From Lophius americanus (Eukaryota > Chordata > Actinopteri > Lophiiformes > Lophiidae): a stretch of DNA of 64,000 nt. The notes under the pieces are model-generated. The model had not been told where the DNA came from. It did no database searches and saw only the letters and a program-made list of their open reading frames with translations. Below, in pieces: positions 32,131 to 44,519 of the stretch. The number at the start of each line of letters is the position of its first letter. The stretch's first letter is position 1. Both the position numbers and the translations under genes were made by a program. The stretch is from assembly GCA_037951165.1 (NCBI GenBank), contig JBBDHG010000160.1, positions 217,501 through 281,500 on the forward strand, read 5' to 3'.

Positions 32131-32445
32131 CTGTGCTGTTTACGTACTAAATTAAGCGAGTCAGAGTCATAAAGACAATTGCGGTAGTTTCATGTTGTGC
32201 ATCAAAATAAGATGAGCCACAACGTTATATCTGATAACAGAAGAAGTCAGACTTTTATTAAACTTGTTACCATAGCACTTGGCAGTGAGCCAGATTTATT
32301 AGTAAAGTGACCAACTCAATATGTTGGTACGTTTTTTTAGATTCCCTTATGGGTTGAATCCAAAAGAACTGGAACATCTCATTAAATCTCTTTCACCTGA
32401 GCATATTTAATGAATAGATGCCTGTAAACCTACGTCAAACTCCAT

Positions 32446-32518
32446 TGTTTCCGCCCGGTCTCGAACCGGGGACCTTTCGCGTGTGAGGCGAACGTGATAA
32501 CCACTACACTACGGAAAC
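32446..32518 (-). tRNA. trnav-cac: tRNA-Val (CAC), array copy 2
   Basis: Consensus body, S unit. The 3' flank reads GGAGTTTGACG, so the usual TTTT stop is reduced to TTT. Confidence 0.95.
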
Positions 32519-32919
32519 CTGTGCTGTTTACCGAGTAAATTAAACGACAAAGGTCAGGATGTCAATTGTGGTAGTTTCATGTCATGCATCAAAATAAGAT
32601 GAGCCACAAGTTTATATCTGATAACAGATGAAGTCAGACTTTTATTAAACATGTTACTATGGCACTTGGCAGTGAGCCAGATTTATTAGTAAAGTGACCA
32701 ACTCAATATGTTGGTACGTTTCTTTAGCTTTCCTTATGGGTTGAATCCAAAAGAACCGGACTTTTGTTCAGGTTTGACGAGGTCTCATATCTCATCCAAG
32801 AGTCTTCGGTGGTTCTTTTCCTTCAGTAAAACATCTTTCGCGCTTATATTTATAAGAAAATCTGTTTCACCTGAGCATATTTAATGAATAGATACCTGTA
32901 AACCTACGTCAAAATCTGT

Positions 32920-32992
32920 TGTTTCCGCCCGGTCTCGAACCGGGGACCTTTCGCATGTGAGGTGAACGTGATAACCACTACACTACGGAAAC
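32920..32992 (-). tRNA. trnav-cac: tRNA-Val (CAC), array copy 3, variant
   Basis: G30A gives an A-C mismatch with C40 in the anticodon stem; loop C38T. Probably weakened. Confidence 0.85.
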
Positions 32993-33394
32993 CTGTGCCT
33001 TTCACATACTAAATTAAGCGAGTCAGAGTCATAAAGACAATTGCGGTAGTTTCATGTCGTGCATCAAAATAAGATGAGCCATAACATTATATCTGATAAC
33101 AGATGATGTCAGACTGTTATTAAACTTGTTACCATGGCACTTGGCAGTGAGCCAGATTTATTAGGCAATTGGCAAACTTAATATGTTGGTACGTTTTTTT
33201 AGCTTTCCTTATGGGTTGAATCCAAAACAACCGGACTTTTTTTCAGGTTTGAAGAGGTGTCATATCTCATCCAAAGGTCTTCCGCGGTTCTTTTCCTTCA
33301 GTAAAACATCTTTCGCGCCTATATTTATCAGAAAATGGGTTTCACCTGAGCATATCTAATGAATAGATGCCTGTAGACCTACGTCAAAATCTAT

Positions 33395-33467
33395 TGTTTC
33401 CGCCCGGTCTCGAACCGGGGACCTTTCGCGTGTGAGGCGAACGTGATAACCACTACACTACAGAAAC
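33395..33467 (-). tRNA. trnav-cac: tRNA-Val (CAC), array copy 4
   Basis: C6T in the acceptor stem, tolerated as a T-G pair. Confidence 0.93.
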
Positions 33468-33779
33468 CTGTGCTGATTCCGTACTAAATTAAGCGAGTCA
33501 GAGTCATAAAGACAATTGCGGTAGTTTCATGTCGTGCATCAAAATAAGATGAGCAACAATATATCTGATAACAGATGATTTCAGACTGTTATTAAACTTG
33601 TTACCATGGCACTTGGCAGTGAGACAGATTTATTAGGCAATTGGCAAACTTAATATGTTGGTACGTTTTTTTAGCTTTCCTTATGGGTTGAATCCAAAAG
33701 AACTGGAACATCTCATTAAATCTCTTTCACCTGAGCATATTTAATGAATAGATACCTGTAGACCTACTTCAAAATCCAT

Positions 33780-33852
33780 TGTTTCCGCCCGGTCTCGAAC
33801 CGGGGACCTTTCGCGTGTGAGGCGAACGTGATAACCACTACACTACGGAAAC
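33780..33852 (-). tRNA. trnav-cac: tRNA-Val (CAC), array copy 5
   Basis: Consensus body, S unit. Confidence 0.97.
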
Positions 33853-34254
33853 CTGTGCTGATTCCGTACTAAATTAAGCGAGTCAGAGTCATAAAGACAA
33901 TTGCGGTAGTTTCATGTCGTGCATCAAAATAAGATGAGCCACAAGTTTATATCTGATAACAGATGAAGTCAGACTGTCATTAAACATGTTACTATGGCAC
34001 TTGGCAGTGAGCCAGATTTATTAGTAGAGTGACCAACTCAATATGTTGGTACGTTTTTTTAGCTTTCCTTATGGGTTGAATCCGAAACAACCGGACTTTT
34101 GTTCAGGTTTGACGAGGTCTCATATCTCATCCAAGAGTCTTCGGTGGTTCTTTTCCTTCAGTAAAACATCTTTCGCGCTTATATTTATAAGAAAATCTGT
34201 TTCACCTGAGCATTTCTGATGACGAGATACCTGTAGACCTACGTCAAAATCCAT

Positions 34255-34327
34255 TGTTTCCGCCCGGTCTTGAACCGGGGACCTTTCGCGTGTTAGGCGA
34301 ACGTGATAACCACTACACTACGGAAAC
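34255..34327 (-). tRNA. trnav-aac: tRNA-Val (AAC), array copy 6
   Basis: T-loop G57A, still the purine required there. AAC would be edited to IAC and read GUU, GUC and GUA. Confidence 0.95.
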
Positions 34328-34726
34328 CTGTGCTGATTATGTACTAAATTAGGCGACAAAGGTCAGGATGACAATTGCGGTAGTTTCATGTCCTGCATCA
34401 AAATAAGATGAGCCACAACATTATATCTGACAACAGAAGAAGTCAGACTTTTATTAAACTTGTTACCATGCCACTTGGTAGGGAGCCAGATTTATTAGGC
34501 GCTTGGCAAACTTAATATGTTGGTACGATTTTTTAGCTTTCCTTATGGGTTGAATCCAAAACAACCAGACTTTTGTTCAGGTTTGACGAGGTCTCATATC
34601 TCATCCAAAAGTCTTCCGCGGTTCTTTTCCTTAACTAAAACATCTTTCGCTTATATTTATAAGAAAATGTGTTTCACCTGAGCATATCTAATGACGAGAT
34701 ACCTGTAGACCTACGTCAAAATCCCT

Positions 34727-34799
34727 TGTTTCCGCCCGGTCTCGAACCGGGGACCTTTCGCGTGTTAGGCGAACGTGAAAACCACTACACTACGGAAAC
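34727..34799 (-). tRNA. trnav-aac: tRNA-Val (AAC), array copy 7, A21T
   Basis: The near-invariant D-loop A21 is replaced by T, which should disturb the tertiary core. Confidence 0.88.
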
Positions 34800-35200
34800 C
34801 TGTGATGTTTACGTACTAAATTAAGCGAGTCAGAGTCACAAAGACAATTGCGGTAGTTTCATGTCATGCATCAAAATAAGATGAGCCACAAGTTTATATC
34901 TGATAACAGATGAAGTCAGACTGTCATTAACATGTTACTATGGCACTTGGCAGTGAGCCAGATTTATTAGTAGAGTGACCAACTCAATATGTTGGTACGT
35001 TTTTTTAGCTTTCCTTATGGGTTGAATCCAAAACAACCGGACTTTTGTTCAGGTTTGACGAGGTGTCATATCTCATCCAAGAGTCTTCGGTGGTTCTTTT
35101 CCTTAAATAAAACATCTTTCGCGCTTATATTTATAAGAAAATGTGTTTTACCTGAGCATATTTAATGAATAGATACCTGTAAACCTACGTCAAAATCAGT

Positions 35201-35273
35201 TGTTTCCGCCCGGTCTCGAACCGGGGACCTTTCGCGTGTTAGGCGAACGTGATAACCACTACACTACGGAAAC
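35201..35273 (-). tRNA. trnav-aac: tRNA-Val (AAC), array copy 8
   Basis: Consensus AAC body, L unit. Confidence 0.97.
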
Positions 35274-35674
35274 CTGTGCTGTTTACGGAGTAAATTAAAC
35301 GACAAAGGTCAGGATGACAATTGCGGTAGTTTCATGTCGTGCATCAAAATAAGATGAGCCACAAGTTTATATCTGATAACAGATGAAGTCAGACTTTTAT
35401 TAAACATGTTACTATGGCACTTGGCAGTGAGCCAGATTTATTAGTAAAGTGACCAACTCAATATATTAGTACGTTTTTTTAGCTTTCCTTATGGGTTGAA
35501 TCCAAAAGAACCGGACTTTTGTTCAGGTTTGACGAGGTCTCATATCTCATCCAAAGGTCTTCCGCGGTTCTTTTCCTTCAGTAAAACATCTTTCGCGCTT
35601 ATATTTATCAGAAAATGGGTTTCACCTGAGCATATCTAATGACGAGATACCTGTAGAGCTACGTCAAAATCCAC

Positions 35675-35747
35675 TGTTTCCGCCCGGTCTCGAACCGGGG
35701 ACCTTTCGCGTGTAAGGCGAACGAGATAACCACTACACTACGGAAAC
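35675..35747 (-). tRNA. trnav-tac: tRNA-Val (TAC), array copy 9
   Basis: Wobble base T34. A24T breaks D-stem pair 11-24. Same haplotype as copy 13. Confidence 0.9.
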
Positions 35748-36059
35748 CTGTGCTGATTCCGTACTAAATTAAGCGAGTCAGAGTCATAAAGACAATTGCG
35801 GTAGTTTCATGTCGTGCATCAAAATAAGATGAGCAACAATATATCTGATAACAGATGATTTCAGACTGTTATTAAACTTGTTACCATGGCACTTGGCAGT
35901 GAGACAGATTTATTAGGCAATTGGCAAACTTAATATGTTGGTACGTTTTTTTAGCTTTCCTTATGGGTTGAATCCAAAAGAACTGGAACATCTCATTAAA
36001 TCTCTTTCACCTGGGCATATTTAATGAATAGATACCTGTAAACCTACGTCAAAATCTGT

Positions 36060-36132
36060 TGTTTCCGCCCGGTCTCGAACCGGGGACCTTTCGCGTGTTA
36101 GGCAAACGTGATAACCACTACACTACGGAAAC
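36060..36132 (-). tRNA. trnav-aac: tRNA-Val (AAC), array copy 10
   Basis: C29T in the anticodon stem, tolerated as T-G with G41; S unit. Confidence 0.94.
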
Positions 36133-36533
36133 CTGTGCTGTTTACGGAGTAAATTAAGCGACAAAGGTCAGGATGACAATTGCGGTAGTTTCATGTCGTG
36201 CATCAAAATAAGATGAGCCACAAGTTTATATCTGATAACAGATGAAGTCAGACTTTTATTAAACATGTTACTATGGCACTTGGCAGTGAGCCAGATTTAT
36301 TAGTAAAGTGACCAACTCAATATGTTGGTACGTTTTTTTAGCTTTCCTTATGGGTTGAATCCAAAAGAACCGGACTTTTGTTCAGGTTTGACGAGGTCTC
36401 ATATCTCATCCAAGAGTCTTCGGTGGTTCTTTTCCTTCAGTAAAACATCTTTCGCGCTTATATTTATAAGAAAATCTGTTTCACCTGAGCATTTCTGATG
36501 ACGAGATACCTGTAGACCTACGTCAAAATCCAT

Positions 36534-36606
36534 TGTTTCCGCCCGGTCTTGAACCGGGGACCTTTCGCGTGTTAGGCGAACGTGATAACCACTACACTAC
36601 GGAAAC
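36534..36606 (-). tRNA. trnav-aac: tRNA-Val (AAC), array copy 11
   Basis: G57A as in copy 6, exactly 2279 bp away. Confidence 0.95.
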
Positions 36607-37005
36607 CTGTGCTGATTATGTACTAAATTAGGCGACAAAGGTCAGGATGACAATTGCGGTAGTTTCATGTCCTGCATCAAAATAAGATGAGCCACAACAT
36701 TATATCTGACAACAGAAGAAGTCAGACTTTTATTAAACTTGTTACCATGGCACTTGGTAGGGAGCCAGATTTATTAGGCGCTTGGCAAACTTAATATGTT
36801 GGTACGATTTTTTAGCTTTCCTTATGGGTTGAATCCAAAACAACCGGACTTTTGTTCAGGTTTGACGAGGTGTCATATCTCATCCAAAAGTCTTCCGCGG
36901 TTCTTTTCCTTAACTAAAACATCTTTCGCTTATATTTATAAGAAAATGTGTTTCACCTGAGTATATCTAATGACGAGATATCTGTAGACCTACGTCAAAA
37001 TCCAT

Positions 37006-37078
37006 TGTTTCCGCCCGGTCTCGAACCGGGGACCTTTCGCGTGTTAGGCGAACGTGAAAACCACTACACTACGGAAAC
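37006..37078 (-). tRNA. trnav-aac: tRNA-Val (AAC), array copy 12, A21T
   Basis: A21T as in copy 7, again 2279 bp away, so a two-gene block was copied. Confidence 0.88.
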
Positions 37079-37480
37079 CTGTGATGTTTACGTACTAAAT
37101 TAAGCGAGTCAGAGTCACAAAGACAATTGCGGTAGTTTCATGTTGTGCATCAAAATAAGATGAGCCACAAGTTTATATCTGATAACAGATGAAGTCAGAC
37201 TGTTATTAAACTTGTTACCATAGCACTTGGCAGTGAGCCAGATTTATTAGTAAAGTGACCAACTCAATATGTTGGTACGTTTTTTTAGATTCCCTTATGG
37301 GTTGAATCCAAAACAACCGGACTTTTGTTCAGGTTTGACGAGGTCTCATATCTCATCCAAAGGTCTTCCGCGGTTCTTTTCCTTCAGTAAAACATCTTTT
37401 GCGCTTATATTTATCAGAAAATGGGTTTCACCTGAGCATATCTAATGACGAGATACCTGTAGACCTACGTCAAAATCCAT

Positions 37481-37553
37481 TGTTTCCGCCCGGTCTCGAA
37501 CCGGGGACCTTTCGCGTGTAAGGCGAACGAGATAACCACTACACTACGGAAAC
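37481..37553 (-). tRNA. trnav-tac: tRNA-Val (TAC), array copy 13
   Basis: T34 together with A24T, identical to copy 9. Confidence 0.9.
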
Positions 37554-37865
37554 CTGTGCTGATTCCGTACTAAATTAAGCGAGTCAGAGTCATAAAGACA
37601 TTTGCGGTAGTTTCATGTCGTGCATTAAAATAAGATGAGCAACAATATATCTGATAACAGATGATTTCAGACTGTTATTAAACTTGTTACCATGGCACTT
37701 GGCAGTGAGACAGATTTATTAGGCAATTGGCAAACTTAATATGTTGGTACGTTTTTTTAGCTTTCCTTATGGGTTGAATCCAAAAGAACTGGAACATCTC
37801 ATTAAATCTCTTTAACCTGAGCATATTTAATGAATAGATGCCTGTAAACCTACGTCAAAATCTGT

Positions 37866-37938
37866 TGTTTCCGCCCGGTCTCGAACCGGGGACCTTTCGC
37901 GTGTTAGGCGAACGTGATAACCACTACACTACGGAAAC
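37866..37938 (-). tRNA. trnav-aac: tRNA-Val (AAC), array copy 14
   Basis: Consensus AAC body, S unit. Confidence 0.97.
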
Positions 37939-38337
37939 CTGTGCTGTTTACGGAGTAAATTAAGCGACAAAGGTCAGGATGACAATTGCGGTAGTTTCAT
38001 GTCCTGCATCAAAATAAGATGAGCCACAACATTATATCTGACAACAGAAGAAGTCAGACTTTTATTAAACTTGTTACCATGGCACTTGGTAGGGAGCCAG
38101 ATTTATTAGGCGCTTGGCAAACTTAATATGTTGGTACGATTTTTTAGCTTTCCTTATGGGTTGAATCCAAAACAACCGGACTTTTGTTCAGGTTTGACGA
38201 GGTGTCATATCTCATCCAAAAGTCTTCCGCGGTTCTTTTCCTTAACTAAAACATCTTTCGCTTATATTTATAAGAAAATGTGTTTCACCTGAGCATATCT
38301 AATGACGAGATATCTGTAGACCTACGTCAAAATCCCT

Positions 38338-38410
38338 TGTTTCCGCCCGGTCTCGAACCGGGGACCTTTCGCGTGTGAGGCGAACGTGATAACCACTACA
38401 CTACGGAAAC
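38338..38410 (-). tRNA. trnav-cac: tRNA-Val (CAC), array copy 15
   Basis: Consensus CAC body, L unit. Confidence 0.97.
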
Positions 38411-38725
38411 CTGTGATGTTTACGTACTAAATTAAGCGAGTCAGAGTCACAAAGACAATTGCGGTAGTTTCATGTTGTGCATCAAAATAAGATGAGCCAC
38501 AACGTTATATCTGATAACAGATGAAGTCAGACTGTTATTAAACTTGTTACCATAGCACTTGGCAGTGAGCCAGATTTATTAGTAAAGTGACCAACTCAAT
38601 ATGTTGGTACGTTTTTTTAGATTCCCTTATGGGTTGAATCCAAAAGAACTGGAACATCTCATTAAATCTCTTTCACCTGAGCATATTTAATGAATAGATG
38701 CCTGTAAACCTACGTCAAAATCTAT

Positions 38726-38798
38726 TGTTTCCGCCCGGTCTCGAAACGGGGACCTTTCGCGTGTGAGGCGAACGTGATAACCACTACACTACGGAAAC
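38726..38798 (-). tRNA. trnav-cac: tRNA-Val (CAC), array copy 16, G53T
   Basis: The invariant G53-C61 pair is lost and the B box is altered at the same base; likely poorly transcribed and unstable. Confidence 0.75.
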
Positions 38799-39198
38799 CT
38801 GTGCTGTTTACCGAGTAAATTAAACGACATAGGTCAGGATGACAATTGCGGTAGTTTCATGTCATGCATCAAAATAAGATGAGCCACAAGTTTATATCTG
38901 ATAACAGATGAAGTCAGACTGTCATTAACATGTTACTATGGCACTTGGCAGTGAGCCAGATTTATTAGTAGAGTGACCAACTCAATATGTTGGTACGTTT
39001 TTTTAGCTTTCCTTATGGGTTGAATCCGAAACAACCGGACTTTTGTTCAGGTTTGACGAGGTGTCATATCTCATCCAAGAGTCTTCGGTGGTTCTTTTCC
39101 TTAAATAAAACATCTTTCGCGCTTATATTTATAAGAAAATGTGTTTTACCTGAGCATATTTAATGAATAGATACCTGTAAACCTACGTCAAAATCTGT

Positions 39199-39271
39199 TG
39201 TTTCCGCCCGGTCTCGAACCGGGGACCTTTCGCATGTTAGGCGAACGTGATAACCACTACACTACGGAAAC
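39199..39271 (-). tRNA. trnav-aac: tRNA-Val (AAC), array copy 17
   Basis: Anticodon loop C38T only. Confidence 0.93.
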
Positions 39272-39672
39272 CTGTGCTGTTTACGGAGTAAATTAGGCGA
39301 CAAAGGTCAGGATGACAATTGCGGTAGTTTCATGTCGTGCATCAAAATAAGATGAGCCACAAGTTTATATCTGATAACAGATGAAGTCAGACTTTTATTA
39401 AACTTGTTACCATAGCACTTGGCAGTGAGCCAGATTTATTAGTAAAGTGACCAACTCAATATGTTGGTACGTTTTTTTAGCTTTCCTTATGGGTTGAATC
39501 CAAAAGAACCGGACTTTTGTTCAGGTTTGACGAGGTCTCATATCTCATCCAAAGGTCTTCCGCGGTTCTTTTCCTTCAGTAAAACATCTTTCGCGCTTAT
39601 ATTTATCAGAAAATGGGTTTCACCTGAGCATATCTAATGACGAGATACCTGTAGAGCTACGTCAAAATCCAT

Positions 39673-39745
39673 TGTTTCCGCCCGGTCTCGAACCGGGGAC
39701 CTTTCGCGTGTAAGGCGAACGTGATAACCACTACACTACGGAAAC
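39673..39745 (-). tRNA. trnav-tac: tRNA-Val (TAC), array copy 18
   Basis: T34 on an otherwise consensus body; the best-formed TAC gene here. Confidence 0.96.
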
Positions 39746-40057
39746 CTGTGCTGATTCCGTACTAAATTAAGCGAGTCAGAGTTATAAAGACAATTGCGGT
39801 AGTTTCATGTCGTGCATCAAAATAAGATGAGCAACAATATATCTGATAACAGATGATTTCAGACTGTTATTAAACTTGTTACCATGGCACTTGGCAGTGA
39901 GACAGATTTATTAGGCAATTGGCAAACTTAATATGTTGGTACGTTTTTTTAGCTTTCCTTATGGGTTGAATCCAAAAGAACTGGAACATCTCATTAAATC
40001 TCTTTCACCTGAGCATATTTAATGAATAGATACCTGTATACCTACGTCAAAATCTGT

Positions 40058-40130
40058 TGTTTCCGCCCGGTCTCGAACCGGGGACCTTTCGCGTGTGAGG
40101 CGAACGTGATAACCAATACACTACGGAAAC
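40058..40130 (-). tRNA. trnav-cac: tRNA-Val (CAC), array copy 19, G15T
   Basis: G15T removes the purine of the Levitt pair and changes the A box; S unit. Confidence 0.87.
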
Positions 40131-40442
40131 CTGTGTTGATTCCATACTAAATTAAGCGAGTCAGAGTCATAAAGACAATTGCGGTAGTTTCATGTCGTGC
40201 ATCAAAATAAAATGAGCAACAATATATCTGATAACAGATGATTTCAGACTGTTATTAAACTTGTTACCATGGCACTTGGCAGTGAGACAGATTTATTAGT
40301 AAAGTGACCAACTCAATATGTTGGTACGTTTTTTTAGATTCCCTTATGGGTTGAATCCAAAAGAACTGGAACATCTCATTAAATCTCTTTCACCTGGGCA
40401 TATTTAATGAATAGATACCTGTAAACCTACGTCAAAATCTGC

Positions 40443-40515
40443 TGTTTCCGCCCGGTCTCGAACCGGGGACCTTTCGCGTGTTAGGCGAACGTGATAACCA
40501 CTACACTACGGAAAC
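40443..40515 (-). tRNA. trnav-aac: tRNA-Val (AAC), array copy 20
   Basis: Consensus AAC body; two S units in succession precede it. Confidence 0.97.
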
Positions 40516-40916
40516 CTGTGCTGTTTACGGAGTAAATTAAGCGACAAAGGTCAGGATGACAATTGCGGTAGTTTCATGTCGTGCATCAAAATAAGATGAG
40601 CCACAAGTTTATATCTGATAACAGATGAAGTCAGACTTTTATTAAACATGTTACTATGGCACTTGGCAGTGAGCCAGATTTATTAGTAAAGTGACCAACT
40701 CAATATGTTGGTACGTTTCTTTAGCTTTCCTTATGGGTTGAATCCAAAAGAACCGGACTTTTGTTCAGGTTTGACGAGGTCTCATATCTCATCCAAGAGT
40801 CTTCGGTGGTTCTTTTCCTTCAGTAAAACATCTTTCGCGCTTATATTTATAAGAAAATCTGTTTCACCTGAGCATTTCTGATGACGAGATACCTGTAGAC
40901 CTACGTCAAAATCCAT

Positions 40917-40989
40917 TGTTTCCGCCCGGTCTTGAACCGGGGACCTTTTGCGTGTTAGGCGAACGTGATAACCACTACACTACGGAAAC
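40917..40989 (-). tRNA. trnav-aac: tRNA-Val (AAC), array copy 21
   Basis: G57A plus G41A, the latter a C-A mismatch in the anticodon stem; haplotype shared with copies 35 and 42. Confidence 0.88.
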
Positions 40990-41390
40990 CTGTGCTGATT
41001 ATGTACTAAATTAGGCGACAAAGGTCAGGATGACAATTGCGGTAGTTTCATGTCCTGCATCAAAATAAGATGAGCCACAACATTATATCTGACAACAGAA
41101 GAAGTCAGACTTTTATTAAACTTGTTACCATGGCACTTGGTAGGGAGCCAGATTTATTAGGCGCTTGGCAAACTTAATATGTTGGTACGATTTTTTAGCT
41201 TTCCTTATGGGTTGAATCCAAAACAACCAGACTTTTGTTCAGGTTTGACGAGGTCTCATATCTCATCCAAAAGTCTTCCGCGGTTCTTTTCCTTAACTAA
41301 AACATCTTTCGCGCTTATATTTATAAGAAAATGTGTTTCACCTGAGCATATTTAATGAATAGATACCTGTAAACCTACGTCAAAATCCCT

Positions 41391-41463
41391 TGTTTCCGCC
41401 CGGTCTCGAACCGGGGACCTTTCGCGTGTCAGGCGAACGTGATAACCACTACACTACGGAAAC
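41391..41463 (-). tRNA. trnav-gac: tRNA-Val (GAC), array copy 22
   Basis: Wobble base G34 (41428-41430 reads gtc on the plus strand) with a consensus body and intact stems. Eukaryotes normally use AAC (IAC) for the codons this would read. Confidence 0.95.
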
Positions 41464-41775
41464 CTGTGCTGATTCCATACTAAATTAAGCGAGTCAGAGT
41501 CATAAAGACAATTGCGGTAGTTTCATGTCGTGCATCAAAATAAAATGAGCAACAATATATCTGATAACAGATGATTTCAGACTGTTATTAAACTTGTTAC
41601 CATGGCACTTGGCAGTGAGACAGATTTATTAGTAAAGTGACCAACTCAATATGTTGGTACGTTTTTTTAGATTCCCTTATGGGTTGAATCCAAAAGAACT
41701 GGAACATCTCATTAAATCTCTTTCACCTGGGCATATTTAATGAATAGATACCTGTAAACCTACGTCAAAATCTGC

Positions 41776-41848
41776 TGTTTCCGCCCGGTCTCGAACCGGG
41801 GACCTTTCGCGTGTTAGGCGAACGTGATAACCACTACACTACGGAAAC
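41776..41848 (-). tRNA. trnav-aac: tRNA-Val (AAC), array copy 23
   Basis: Consensus AAC body, S unit. Confidence 0.97.
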
Positions 41849-42250
41849 CTGTGCTGATTCCGTACTAAATTAAGCGAGTCAGAGTCATAAAGACAATTGC
41901 AGTAGTTTCATGTCGTGCATCAAAATAAGATGAGCCACAAGTTTATATCTGATAACAGATGAAGTCAGACTGTCATTAAACATGTTACTGTGGCACTTGG
42001 CAGTGAGCCAGATTTATTAGTAAAGTGACCAACTCAATATGTTGGTACGTTTCTTTAGCTTTCCTTATGGGTTGAATCCAAAAGAACCGGACTTTTGTTC
42101 AGGTTTGACGAGGTCTCATATCTCATCCAAGAGTCTTCGGTGGTTCTTTTCCTTCAGTAAAACATCTTTCGCGCTTATATTTATAAGAAAATCTGTTTCA
42201 CCTGAGCATTTCTGATGACGAGATACCTGTAGACCTACGTCAAAATCCAT

Positions 42251-42323
42251 TGTTTCCGCCCGGTCTTGAACCGGGGACCTTTCGCGTGTTAGGCGAACGT
42301 GATAACCACTACACTACGGAAAC
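42251..42323 (-). tRNA. trnav-aac: tRNA-Val (AAC), array copy 24
   Basis: G57A. Confidence 0.95.
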
Positions 42324-42722
42324 CTGTGCTGATTATGTACTAAATTAGGCGACAAAGGTCAGGATGACAATTGCGGTAGTTTCATGTCCTGCATCAAAAT
42401 AAGATGAGCCACAACATTATATCTGACAACAGAAGAAGTCAGACTTTTATTAAACTTGTTACCATGGCACTTGGTAGGGAGCCAGATTTATTAGGCGCTT
42501 GGCAAACTTAATATGTTGGTACGATTTTTTAGCTTTCCTTATGGGTTGAATCCAAAACAACCAGACTTTTGTTCAGGTTTGACGAGGTCTCATATCTCAT
42601 CCAAAAGTCTTCCGCGGTTCTTTTCCTTAACTAAAACATCTTTCGCTTATATTTATAAGAAAATGTGTTTCACCTGAGCATATCTAATGACGAGATACCT
42701 GTAGAGCTACGTCAAAATCCCT

Positions 42723-42795
42723 TGTTTCCGCCCGGTCTCGAACCGGGGACCTTTCGCGTGTGAGGCGAACGTGATAACCACTACACTACGGAAAC
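42723..42795 (-). tRNA. trnav-cac: tRNA-Val (CAC), array copy 25
   Basis: Consensus CAC body. Confidence 0.97.
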
Positions 42796-43110
42796 CTGTG
42801 ATGTTTACGTACTAAATTAAGCGAGTCAGAGTCATAAAGACAATTGCGGTAGTTTCATGTTGTGCATCAAAATAAGATGAGCCACAACGTTATATCTGAT
42901 AACAGATGAAGTCAGACTGTTATTAAACTTGTTACCATAGCACTTGGCAGTGAGCCAGATTTATTAGTAAAGTGACCAACTCAATATGTTGGTACGTTTC
43001 TTTAGATTCCCTTATGGGTTGAATCCAAAAGAACTGGAACATCTCATTAAATCTCTTTCACCTGAGCATATTTAATGAATAGATGCCTGTAAACCTACGT
43101 CAAAATCTAT

Positions 43111-43183
43111 TGTTTCCGCCCGGTCTCGAACCGGGGACCTTTCGCGTGTGAGGCGAACGTGATAACCACTACACTACGGAAAC
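43111..43183 (-). tRNA. trnav-cac: tRNA-Val (CAC), array copy 26
   Basis: Consensus CAC body, S unit; 5' flank of the ttaccaagtaaatt type, as in copies 66 and 71. Confidence 0.97.
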
Positions 43184-43583
43184 CTGTGCTGTTTACCAAG
43201 TAAATTAAACGACAAAGGTCAGGATGTCAATTGCGGTAGTTTCATGTCATGCATCAAAATAAGATGAGCCACAAGTTTATATCTGATAACAGATGAAGTC
43301 AGACTGTTATTAACATGTTACTATGGCACTTGGCAGTGAGCCAGATTTATTAGTAGAGTGACCAACTCAATATGTTGGTACGTTTTTTTAGCTTTCCTTA
43401 TGGGTTGAATCCGAAACAACCGGACTTTTGTTCAGGTTTGACGAGGTGTCATATCTCATCCAAGAGTCTTCGGTGGTTCTTTTCCTTCAGTAAAACATCT
43501 TTCGCGCTTATATTTATAAGAAAATGTGTTTCACCTGAGCATTATTAATGAATACATGCCTGTAGACCTACGTCAAAATCCAT

Positions 43584-43656
43584 TGTTTCCGCCCGGTCTT
43601 GAACTGGGGACCTTTCGCGTGTTAGGCGAACGTGATAACCACTACACTACGGAAAC
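43584..43656 (-). tRNA. trnav-aac: tRNA-Val (AAC), array copy 27, G52A
   Basis: G57A plus G52A; the latter breaks T-stem pair 52-62 and the B box. The same pair of changes recurs in copies 56 and 70 with another anticodon. Confidence 0.82.
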
Positions 43657-44058
43657 CTGCACTGTTTACGTACTAAATTAAGCGAGTCAGAGTCATAAAG
43701 ACAATTGCGGTAGTTTCATGTCGTGCATCAAAATAAGATGAGCCATAACATTATATCTGATAACAGATGATGTCAGACTGTTATTAAACTTGTTACCATG
43801 GCACTTGGCAGTGAGCCAGATTTATTAGGCAATTGGCAAACTTAATATGTTGGTACGTTTTTTTAGCTTTCCTTGTGGGTTGAATCCAAAACAACCGGAC
43901 TTTTGTTCAGGTTTGACGAGGTGTCATATCTCATCCAAGAGTCTTCGGTGGTTCTTTTCCTTCAGTAAAACATCTTTCGCGCCTATATTTATAAGAAAAT
44001 GTGTTTCACCTGAGAACATCTAATGACGAGATACCTGTAGACCTACGTCAAAATCCAT

Positions 44059-44131
44059 TGTTTCCGCCCAGTCTCGAACCGGGGACCTTTCGCGTGTAAG
44101 GCGAACGTGATAACCACTACACTACGGAAAC
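44059..44131 (-). tRNA. trnav-tac: tRNA-Val (TAC), array copy 28
   Basis: T34; C62T pairs with G52 as G-T. D stem intact, unlike copies 9 and 13. Confidence 0.93.
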
Positions 44132-44446
44132 CTGTGCTGATTCCGTACTAAATTAAGCGAGTCAGAGTCATAAAGACAATTGCGGTAGTTTCATGTCGTG
44201 CATCAAAATAAGATGAGCCATAACATTATATCTGATAACAGATGATGTCAGACTGTTATTAAACTTGTTACCATGGCACTTGGCAGTGAGACAGATTTAT
44301 TAGGCAATTGGCAAACTTAATATGTTGGTACGTTTTTTTAGCTTTCCTTATGGGTTGAATCCAAAAGAACTGGAACATCTCATTAAATCTCTTTCACCTG
44401 AGCATATTTAATGAATAGATGCCTGTAAACCTACGTCAAAATCTAT

Positions 44447-44519
44447 TGTTTCCGCCCGGTCTCGAACCGGGGACCTTTCGCGTGTGAGGCGAACGTGATA
44501 ACCACTACACTACGGAAAC
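44447..44519 (-). tRNA. trnav-cac: tRNA-Val (CAC), array copy 29
   Basis: Consensus CAC body, S unit. Confidence 0.97.
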
